DNA of 64,000 nt from Saprospiraceae bacterium (GTDB lineage Bacteria > Bacteroidota > Bacteroidia > Chitinophagales > Saprospiraceae): the NCBI GenBank assembly GCA_016787525.1, contig JAEUUP010000127.1, forward strand, positions 1 through 64,000. The letters run 5' to 3'. Positions 54,259 through 61,970 of this stretch are shown one piece after another. The notes beneath the pieces are model-generated. The model was not told where the DNA came from. It saw only the letters and a program-made list of their open reading frames with translations, and searched no databases. Each line of letters begins with the position of its first letter. Position 1 is the first letter of the stretch. Both the position numbers and the translations under genes were made by a program.

Positions 54259-55431
54259 TTATCGAATGATTAAAATCTTTTCCATACTGAGGGGGTCGCC
54301 TTCGGCGGAAAAAAGTTTGCAAAAATAGAACCCAGCCGATGGAAATGTGTGGCTGGCTAAGGAAATTTCTGTTTCACCCTGCGTTATTTTCTTTTGCAGA
54401 ATTTCAGAACCGTTGGCATTATAGACTTTCAGTACACTTTTATCAAAAACCTCGCCCGAAATTGCTACCGTCACATCGGATACTGAGGGGGTCGGTGCGA
54501 TGCGCAAAGTCGTTTTTGAAGTCGAGGTTTCTTTAGATTTTGACAAAATGCGACAAATATTGAATGTGGAAAGATTGCCACCGATGTTTTGCGTCTCTTC
54601 GGAGGTGATATAGACCGTGCAATTGTCCCAAGGCGCGAGTGCCACAGCTTCGCGTTGGGCAAATTGTGTGAGACCAAAAGTCAATTCTTTTCGGTTGCCT
54701 AACCAAAACTGTCGGTTCGGATAGTTTGTAAAAGCCCATAATTTTTGATAAGACATGAGCAAGAGCTTGCCGTCACTACCCAAACTCGCTCCTGTGATAG
54801 CTCCATTGTATTTCCAAGAATTGTCTGTTTCGAGAATGCGCACCAGTTTGGCTGTATGCGTACCAAGGACTTTGGGCAGACGATAAATGCGTGTTTTACC
54901 TTGATAAGGTTGCGAGTCGAAGTCTTTTGTGAAAATATATATCGAATCAGTAGTAGCTATAAATGCTTCTGCATCAAACTGTTTGAGCGAATCGGCTGGC
55001 GGAAAGTCACGCTGGTCTTCATAGCTAAACGAAATCTTATCTGCTGTGACGGTATCAGTTGAAAAAAATGTAGTAGATACTGGAATAGAAATTTTATAGA
55101 TGGCTAAATCTTGTCTGTTTTGGCTGTTGTTGCCAAAGTCACCTATGAAAAAATTTTCTTTATTGGCATCTATGGCGATGTCTTCCCAATCTATATTACT
55201 GGCATTTTTTACAACAATTGTGCGCCGTAAAACACCTGTCGAATCGAATTGATAGAGCAGAGCTTTGTCGCCTGAATCGTTGTGTGTCCAGAAACGATTG
55301 GGCGACTCGACCACCAGCCCTGAACTTTCTTTCACGGCTGAAGGCAGTGAGCAAACGACACGCAAATTGGCTGTTTGACAGGCAGAAAATAGAGGAAGGA
55401 GTATAAATAGTTTAAAAACAGTTGTTTTCAT
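54259..55431 (-). CDS. Predicted lipoprotein with T9SS-like C-terminal domain
   Basis: A 390-residue protein. Its signal peptide ends in a lipobox-like LFSAC (Cys18), and residues about 20-290 form a propeller-like domain (SGLVVESPNRFWTHNDSGDKALLYQFD, DIAIDANKENFFIGDFGNN) as in SdiA-regulated / esterase-like beta-propellers. The last 75 residues (LRIAPTPSVSDVTVAISGEVF ... PSAGFYFCKLFSAEG ... EKILIIR) match T9SS type A sorting domains. Having both a lipidation site and a T9SS signal is unusual; the Cys may not be lipidated. Located between dcd and an unknown gene, gaps 7 and 12 bp. Two 9-mer copies. Confidence 0.8.
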   Translation of the reverse strand: MKTTVFKLFILLPLFSACQTANLRVVCSLPSAVKESSGLVVESPNRFWTHNDSGDKALLYQFDSTGVLRRTIVVKNASNIDWEDIAIDANKENFFIGDFGNNSQNRQDLAIYKISIPVSTTFFSTDTVTADKISFSYEDQRDFPPADSLKQFDAEAFIATTDSIYIFTKDFDSQPYQGKTRIYRLPKVLGTHTAKLVRILETDNSWKYNGAITGASLGSDGKLLLMSYQKLWAFTNYPNRQFWLGNRKELTFGLTQFAQREAVALAPWDNCTVYITSEETQNIGGNLSTFNICRILSKSKETSTSKTTLRIAPTPSVSDVTVAISGEVFDKSVLKVYNANGSEILQKKITQGETEISLASHTFPSAGFYFCKLFSAEGDPLSMEKILIIR

Positions 55432-55443
55432 CGTTTTTTATGA

Positions 55444-55899
55444 TTAAGCGATAATATCAATAACTGATTTCAACGCGACAAAAATGGGTTCGCGTCCTTC
55501 TTTTGTCACAACACTATCGTCGTCTTCAACCAGATTGTCTTCTACAAAAGCCAAAAGGTCTTCTTGGGCATAGTTATCAAAAAAAACATCCATTCTGTCG
55601 CGAAAACGTTTGGCAGTCACGTTGTCAAGGCGTTCCCAGTTGGTTTCCTCAGCATTTTCGAGGGCTTTATGACTGAGGGGGGGCAATTTAGCTTTGGCTT
55701 TTTCTACAGACTTAACCAATACAAGCATGAGATAGAGCATCAACTCGCGCTCATCTTGAGTCAAAAGAGCAAAATCTTCTGCGCCCCAATATTCAATCAA
55801 AACAGGGTATTGCTTTGAAAAAACGGCGATTTCATATTCAAAATCCGTGCTTTCGAGTTCGCCAACAACAGCATCAATGATGGTTTCGGTAATAAACAT
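55444..55899 (-). CDS. Conserved acidic protein of unknown function
   Basis: A 151-residue acidic soluble protein (MFITETIIDAVVGELESTDFEYEIAVFSKQYPVLIEYW ... AFVEDNLVEDDDSVVTKEGREPIFVALKSVIDIIA), mostly helical, without recognisable domain. It is first in the run leading to the T9SS-tail lipoprotein and dcd. A TACTTTTG -7 element lies at 55939-55932 (minus strand). The 9-mer encodes PPLS. Confidence 0.7.
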   Translation of the reverse strand: MFITETIIDAVVGELESTDFEYEIAVFSKQYPVLIEYWGAEDFALLTQDERELMLYLMLVLVKSVEKAKAKLPPLSHKALENAEETNWERLDNVTAKRFRDRMDVFFDNYAQEDLLAFVEDNLVEDDDSVVTKEGREPIFVALKSVIDIIA

Positions 55900-56279
55900 G
55901 GTGCTTTTTCGTAAAAACTTAAGTAAAAAGACAAAAGTAGAATTTTTTAATAAAAAAGCGGCGATGTTTCGTAGAGGAACATCGCCGTAGTTGGATTAAT
56001 GGATTTATACAGGCGTAAAAAAGAGGCTTTGGTTATTTTAGACCAAAGCCACATGTACGTCGTCTGCTAATTTTAAAAATGTTTACTAACACTTTGTGGG
56101 AATTTGACTTTCAAGCGGTTTTAAGGAGTATCATAACGACGTACTCTTATTGTTTGGAAGACCCATGCAAAGATGTTTTGTTATTATTTTTTGCGAACAT
56201 AAATATTTCGTGAATGTGCAATTTCTTCGGTGAGTGTGTATGAACCTTGATTTCAAAGCCTTTGTATTATAATTTTTAT
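55900..56279. other. Intergenic region with two tandem terminators and a promoter
   Basis: About 380 bp. Two hairpins sit at 55959-55988 (CGGCGATGTT/AACATCGCCG) and 56025-56050 (GGCTTTGGT/ACCAAAGCC). Both have a T-run on the minus strand and so follow the response-regulator gene at 56280. A TACTTTTG promoter element for the next minus-strand gene lies at 55939-55932. No gene is seen. Confidence 0.7.
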
Positions 56280-56996
56280 TTATGAAAATTGAACAAAAGA
56301 CCGAATAAAATGAGATTTTCGGTTCACTGAAATCGAAATTTCGTGATTGTTGTACAAAACAGCGATGGCCCCCCTCAGTTTGTCACCTTGTGCGTCAATA
56401 TCTGTCACTTTGTTCACAAAAGCCAAATTCACGACATACTGCCGATTGGCTCGGACGAAAGTGCGTAAGTGTTCATATTCTTCGAGTGTATTGGATTTCG
56501 CTATTTTCTCGCGACCATCAACAAAATGTAAACGCACAGTCTCGTCCTTGATGAAAATAAACATGACATCATTACTGTTATAAGTGTCATCAATAAATTT
56601 ATCGGGCTGCTGTGTCAGTAGTAATTTTTGTTTGATTTTGAAAACAATACTAATCAGTTCATCTGGATCTATGGGTTTCAGAATATAGCCTATGGCGAAT
56701 GTCTGATTGAATGCCCGAAAGACATATTCCTCCCGTGCTGTGACGAAAACAACCTCAAACTCAGATTTAGAAGGTGGAAAATGGTTAAAAAAATCGAACC
56801 CTTCATCACCATTAGATAGACGAATATCTAAAAAAACAATATCTGGTTTTTGGCTTTTAGTCAACCTTACCCCCTCAGTAATATTTGCCGCCTGACCGAC
56901 CACCCGAACTGTTGGACAGTGTTCTGCCAACATTAATTTCAGAAGTTCGCGGTTTCTGACCTCATCGTCAATAATTATTGCTTTTAGTGTGGACAT
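56280..56996 (-). CDS. LytTR-family response regulator, no kinase adjacent
   Basis: A 238-residue regulator: receiver domain with IIIDDEVRNRELLKLML, phospho-Asp in IVFLDIRLSNGDEGF, T in FVTAREEYVFRAF and K in ILKPIDPDEL; LytTR domain (VMFIFIKDETVRLHFVDGREKIAKSNTLEEYEHL ... RANRQYVVNLAFVNKV ... NNHEISISVNRKSHF). No histidine kinase is adjacent; two terminators close the gene, so it is monocistronic and must take phosphate from a kinase encoded elsewhere. Two 9-mer copies encode TEG and LRG. Confidence 0.93.
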   Translation of the reverse strand: MSTLKAIIIDDEVRNRELLKLMLAEHCPTVRVVGQAANITEGVRLTKSQKPDIVFLDIRLSNGDEGFDFFNHFPPSKSEFEVVFVTAREEYVFRAFNQTFAIGYILKPIDPDELISIVFKIKQKLLLTQQPDKFIDDTYNSNDVMFIFIKDETVRLHFVDGREKIAKSNTLEEYEHLRTFVRANRQYVVNLAFVNKVTDIDAQGDKLRGAIAVLYNNHEISISVNRKSHFIRSFVQFS

Positions 56997-57020
56997 ATAT
57001 CAAACTTTACCTTTCCCTCA

Positions 57021-60000
57021 TCAAAAATCAGTGCCTAAAGCAAGGTGTAGCATAGGTTTTTGAACTTCTCTGGTCTCAATACCCCAGCCATAGTCCGCAC
57101 GAATCGTATAGCCAAAGACCAATAAACGCGCACCAAAACCATAGCTGGCAACGATTGGATCTTTAAAATAATTGACTTTGATGGTCACAGCTGTATTCGC
57201 ATTAGCATCTTTCGGTAAAACAACCGTGTTGAGTGGATTGTCTATGCGAAATGGATTTGCTCCATGCCAAGCTGTGCCTGCATCGAAAAAGCCAACCAAC
57301 TGGAAGTTGCGCCAAAATGAAGAAGTCAACGGACGCGATGAGAAATATTTGACAATCGGCACACGCAGCTCGGCATTAAAAACCACATTCGACGTACCAT
57401 TGCGAATATTGCGACTGAAACCTCTCATATTGGCAGCCAAAGTTTGGAACGCATAATTGCCTTGCGGAATAGAAACGTTATCGTTAAAGTTTGCAAACAA
57501 TTGATTGTCAACACCACCCAAAATAAATAAGTTTTTTTCAGCCCCGAAAGAGGTCGCTCCTGCCCCACGAATAGCAAAGATGGAATGGCGCAAAATACGC
57601 TCATAGTGCCGTGCATCAAAACCGATGATGCCCATAAAGCCCGCATTGGTTTTGAATGCAAAATTGTCCACAAAATCCAATTCAAATTTTTTCACAAAGT
57701 CCACCCAAACCTTAGCCCTCGAACCCATTTTGGCATTTACTTCGAGGTCAATAGCATTGTCAAACACATAATCTACGCGCACACCAACCCTTTGTTCCTT
57801 CAAAGTTGGGGCGGTCAATGAGGTTTGGTCTGTTGCCAACTGAGTGTATCGGTCGGAGCGCAAAGTAGCTGTGGCTTGCACACGTTGGTAAATATCAAGT
57901 GGATAGCGGAGTTCGTATTGACCCAAACTTGTCTGTGTGCGGCTGCGCCGATTGTCCAATACAGAGCTATTGTTGTCGCTGAACTTGGTTGATTTATGGT
58001 AAATCGCATAGCGCTTGTCCAAACGATGTCTTTTATCATCGAAAAAAGCAAAAGCTTCGTAGCCATTGAAAGTGGTTGGAATACGCACTCCGCCTTCCAA
58101 TTGATAATCTTCGAGCAAATCTTTGAAATTACCTTTCATCAAAATACCCATTGGCGGCGTTGCAAAACCTTGTGGTGTACCTGCATAACTGTCTAAACCA
58201 CCAAACAGGAGGTTATTATCTAGTTTGGAAGTAAAATAGTCAGACCTAAATTTCAAACGATAAGGCGAAATACGCCCAGGACGGAAAACATGGATTTTTT
58301 TATCTGAGCCGTCATTTTTCAGAGCGGCTGCAACCATTTTTGGCTCTGATACTGAGGGGATGACCTCCGTTTTAGGTTCGATTTTATCAGGCGTTATTTG
58401 AGTTGTTTTAGGCTTTTCGTCGTTATCGAACTCACTTTGGAAAACGTAAGAGTCAATATCCAGCTTCTTTTTAGCTTTGGTTGTATCTGTTTTGGGTTCA
58501 TTAACTGGGGTTTTCGGCTCTACAACAGGCTGCATAATATTGTTTGGTGGTACACTTTTACCCTTATTCTGTTTGATTTGTATCTGCTTTTTCCATTGCC
58601 AAAATCTTGTAAATGAAGCAGTTATAAGCGAATCAATGTGTAGTGGTACGATCTGAACATGAGGCACCCCCTCAGTAATATACACCTCTGCAACTTTCCC
58701 AACACGTGGTGCGGTACTTTGAGCAACAATATTATGTGTGTAGTTTGTGTTATTTGACACAATCGCCACTTTTTTCAGAATGGGCTTCAAAATAAAAGAA
58801 TCTATTTTTTGAGTTGGAGGGAACTGTCGCATAGAATCTTGCATCACTGTAATATCTACTTTTTCTTTAAACTCGTTAGTGATATAAAAAACAGTATCCG
58901 TTCGCACCAGAACGTCTTTCAAATAGGCTAATTGGCGATTAAAAACACCACTTTCATCACTCAAAAAGCCAAAAAATGTTGTATCAATCGCCACCGCACT
59001 CCGTTCGTCGGCATCAGGCGTGTGGGTGATACGCACCAAGTTTTTTGATGTATCTTCTAAGTCCTTGTAAAACAAATCGAAGCGATTGACAGGCAAAACT
59101 GAATCTAATCGTTCATTTTCCCAACGTTCATTCAATCGGTTTGATGAAAAAACAATGCCTTTTCGCCCATCAAGATTAACAGCAATTGCACCCAAATCGT
59201 CCCAATGGTCGTTGCTCAATTGTCGTAAACCTGTGGTGGCAGTATTATACACAAACACATCCGAATAACCTCTCACAGATGCCGTCAAAACCATGTCTTT
59301 CCCGTTCAAAAAATCAATAGAAAATACACGTTGCACATCAGGATTGAACTTAGTTGTTTTATTTTTTACTTTTTTATCCTTTACATTTTTTTCAAACGTA
59401 TAAACTAAGTCACGTTTTTCATACACCACAAAAACGCGTTGATTGTCTGGATTCCAAGCAATGTGTGGATATTGATAGTCCGTTGATTGAAATGGATTGC
59501 GCGTCCCCCCCCTCAGTATAATCTCTTTTTTGCCCGAAGAAACCTCCTGCACATACACTTTCCAACGCCCGATTTCATTCTGAACATAAGCCAAACGCTG
59601 TCCATCGGGACTGATTTTGACTTGCGGCATCGGCAGTTTTCGCTTGTTTTTAATTTTGACTTGCTTACTAACATTCAGTTTGATGGCATCTAACAGCTCT
59701 CGTTCGTATCTTTTTCGATAAAATTCCATACATGCCAAACTCGTTGCCTCGAACGGGCTGCCCAAAACATACATCACCGCATCGTCGAGCGAGCGATTGA
59801 TGCGGGTCAAATAGAGCAAGTTGCTGACATTGGCTTTGCCAAACTGTTGGGCGATATAGTACCAAAAAGCTTGACCTGCCAAACGAGGTTCCGCTTGAGC
59901 AAATTTGTTAAAACTCTTATATTTTTTAGACTGAAAAATATCACGCAAACGGTCGTCCGAATCCGTACTCCACTCTTCGCCAATGTAAGCCAACAAACCT

Positions 60001-60518
60001 ACTTTATACCACTCAGGCAAGTTCAACGAAATGGCATTTTGCACCACTTCTTGTAGGTTTGACCCAAACAACATCGCGTTCAGAAACACACCTGCAATGC
60101 CTTCGCGCACTTGCTTTCGTAAATGCGTATGATCGCCATCAAAATAAACAAACATCTTTTCACCCACCACTTTGACCAAACCACCTTTGGTCACGAAAGT
60201 CTCTTCTGTACCAATATTCGACTGGTGCAAGTCCGTCAAATCGGTATAAACGATGATTTCCATCTTATCATTGAGGCGATATTCGAGTGTTTTTTGGATT
60301 TCCTCAAAGTCCATTTCTGCCAATTGTGCTGCTGCTTGACCCACAAAACGACCTTGTCCGTACCAATAAGTGATGAAATTTTCACTTTCGTACTGTTCCC
60401 AATCATCAAAAAGTTTATGAAACTGAACACGATTTTTGCCGAACTGCATCTGATTGATTTGTCCGACAGCCATAAAAGGCAATAAGCAAAGCCAAAGGAG
60501 TAGGTGTTTTTTTATCAT
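57021..60518 (-). CDS. TolB-like propeller fused to outer-membrane beta-barrel
   Basis: A 1165-residue exported protein, signal peptide MIKKHLLLWLCLLPFMAVGQ. Residues about 40-270 look like a peptidase-MA-type domain (NFITYWYGQGRFVGQAAAQLAEMDFEEIQKTLEYRL, LPEWYKVGLLAYIGEEW) but the HExxH of active peptidases is replaced. Residues 290-560 carry WD40/TolB-type blades (KISPDGQRLAYVQNEIGRWKVYV, VFSIDFLNGKDMVLTASVRG, VFSSNRLNE). A Lys/Pro/Glu-rich linker (680-750) leads to a C-terminal barrel of about 400 residues with the Omp85/BamA-like pattern (NNLLFGGLDSYAGTP, GVRVDYVFDNAID, FGARLLVFGYTIRADYGWGIET, LHLALGTDF). Probably an outer-membrane assembly or surface protein. Three 9-mer copies. Confidence 0.8.
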   Translation of the reverse strand: MIKKHLLLWLCLLPFMAVGQINQMQFGKNRVQFHKLFDDWEQYESENFITYWYGQGRFVGQAAAQLAEMDFEEIQKTLEYRLNDKMEIIVYTDLTDLHQSNIGTEETFVTKGGLVKVVGEKMFVYFDGDHTHLRKQVREGIAGVFLNAMLFGSNLQEVVQNAISLNLPEWYKVGLLAYIGEEWSTDSDDRLRDIFQSKKYKSFNKFAQAEPRLAGQAFWYYIAQQFGKANVSNLLYLTRINRSLDDAVMYVLGSPFEATSLACMEFYRKRYERELLDAIKLNVSKQVKIKNKRKLPMPQVKISPDGQRLAYVQNEIGRWKVYVQEVSSGKKEIILRGGTRNPFQSTDYQYPHIAWNPDNQRVFVVYEKRDLVYTFEKNVKDKKVKNKTTKFNPDVQRVFSIDFLNGKDMVLTASVRGYSDVFVYNTATTGLRQLSNDHWDDLGAIAVNLDGRKGIVFSSNRLNERWENERLDSVLPVNRFDLFYKDLEDTSKNLVRITHTPDADERSAVAIDTTFFGFLSDESGVFNRQLAYLKDVLVRTDTVFYITNEFKEKVDITVMQDSMRQFPPTQKIDSFILKPILKKVAIVSNNTNYTHNIVAQSTAPRVGKVAEVYITEGVPHVQIVPLHIDSLITASFTRFWQWKKQIQIKQNKGKSVPPNNIMQPVVEPKTPVNEPKTDTTKAKKKLDIDSYVFQSEFDNDEKPKTTQITPDKIEPKTEVIPSVSEPKMVAAALKNDGSDKKIHVFRPGRISPYRLKFRSDYFTSKLDNNLLFGGLDSYAGTPQGFATPPMGILMKGNFKDLLEDYQLEGGVRIPTTFNGYEAFAFFDDKRHRLDKRYAIYHKSTKFSDNNSSVLDNRRSRTQTSLGQYELRYPLDIYQRVQATATLRSDRYTQLATDQTSLTAPTLKEQRVGVRVDYVFDNAIDLEVNAKMGSRAKVWVDFVKKFELDFVDNFAFKTNAGFMGIIGFDARHYERILRHSIFAIRGAGATSFGAEKNLFILGGVDNQLFANFNDNVSIPQGNYAFQTLAANMRGFSRNIRNGTSNVVFNAELRVPIVKYFSSRPLTSSFWRNFQLVGFFDAGTAWHGANPFRIDNPLNTVVLPKDANANTAVTIKVNYFKDPIVASYGFGARLLVFGYTIRADYGWGIETREVQKPMLHLALGTDF

Positions 60519-60799
60519 GGTTGGATGTGATATATTCTTTATAAACAGTAATGCTCAAAATAAAACTTCAAATTCTGAAAAAACTACGAAACAAGCAAAA
60601 AAATAACGATAAAATTGACTGAATAGTTGTAAAACTATCTCATCATAGGGTTTATTATTTGCCTTACATCGAAAAAAAGGTTTTCAATTGCAACTCATAA
60701 GACTAAAAGCGGGACATTTGATTGGCTGAAAGTGTTACAAAAATTTTAAAAAGCAAACAAAATGAAATCTTTGGCGATGATTTTGCGTCATAAGATAAT

Positions 60800-61405
60800 A
60801 TGGAGACAATACTGAAAATATTGCCTTTCACGGCACTGGATGATGCAGCTCAATGGTTGGCTTTTGGACTGAATTTGGTCTATGTCATTTTGGCAGGGCG
60901 TGGCAATGCGTGGTGTTGGTTTTTCGGATTTTTTGGTACTATTTTTCAGTTTGTGGTTTGTGTAGATGCCGAATTGAAGTCAGATGCCGCTTTGCAAGTC
61001 TATTATGCTTTGTCCGCCGTTTATGGATGGTTCAGTTGGCAAGAGCGCAAGGAAGACGGTTCTCCGTTAGACATCGTCAGAAGCCCCCTCAGTATGCACC
61101 TCAAAATTGGACTTCTGGGCGCGTTGGTGGCCATTCCTCTGGGGTTATATTGGCAATCAGCCGCTTTTCGGTTTGAAGATGCTTTTTTAGCTGTTTTTAG
61201 TATCATCACCACCTTTCTGACAGCTCGCAAAGTTTTGGAATCGTGGCTCTATTGGTTGGTCATTGATTTTAGTTATGCCCTCATTTACTTTAGTCGAGAT
61301 AAATTTTTGCTCGGTATTTTGTCCCTTATCTACTTCGTTTTTTCCATTCGTGGCTTCCTCTTGTGGCGCAAATCCATGAAGACTTCATTGGTGATTGGTC
61401 ACTAA
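60800..61405 (+). CDS. pnuC: Nicotinamide riboside / nicotinamide transporter PnuC
   Basis: A 201-residue membrane protein with about seven membrane segments. Family motifs are AFGLNLVYVILAGRGNAWCWFFGFFGTIFQF and the substrate-site region SAVYGWFSWQ, later WLYWLVIDFSYALIYFSRDKFLLGILSLIYFVFSIRGFLLW. It facilitates entry of an NAD precursor, trapped afterwards by phosphorylation. Single gene. The antisense 9-mer encodes PLS in a loop. Confidence 0.93.
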   Translation: METILKILPFTALDDAAQWLAFGLNLVYVILAGRGNAWCWFFGFFGTIFQFVVCVDAELKSDAALQVYYALSAVYGWFSWQERKEDGSPLDIVRSPLSMHLKIGLLGALVAIPLGLYWQSAAFRFEDAFLAVFSIITTFLTARKVLESWLYWLVIDFSYALIYFSRDKFLLGILSLIYFVFSIRGFLLWRKSMKTSLVIGH

Positions 61406-61970
61406 ATTTAACCGAGTTCTCCAATTGACTGGTGTTAGATAGCTGTTATAAAAATAGCGACAACTTTGGTTATACTCTCGACTTGATGGCAGGCAGCGCA
61501 AGCTCTCTATCCTTTTCAAAAGCTCTGTATTATACGATTTTGACATTTAGAGTGAACTGTGTATTTTATGAGATAAATGTTCCATCGCCGATTTCAACCA
61601 TGTTATAGATTGGTTCATCAGTAGAATACGCTGGTTCATCATTTTTTTATTTTTAAATTTTTTTTATTATTTTTTAGTTAATATGTTTGTGCCTGCAATA
61701 TCACTAATTGTTCAAATCTGTATCTTAGGGTATTTTTAAGCCCATAATATATCATCTAAGTTTTATTTATATGATATTCCAATTAGTCCAACCAAGCATA
61801 TTTAAATACTTGTATTAGAGCTATTTTCATCTCGGAAACCGTCTTATCGAATCTGTAATCAATATGTGGCTCAATTGACCCATCTAGAAGAAAGGTTGCG
61901 ATGATAAGAACGGTTTATGATTCTATTTAAATTTATAATTTCCTTCATTTATTAATTATTTAAATTTTTT
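61406..61970. other. Long AT-rich intergenic region
   Basis: About 565 bp between pnuC and the giant secreted protein. It has a direct repeat of TGGTTCATCA near 61611-61643 and an AT-rich end, but no promoter, RNA or gene I can support; no 9-mer copy. Confidence 0.5.
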
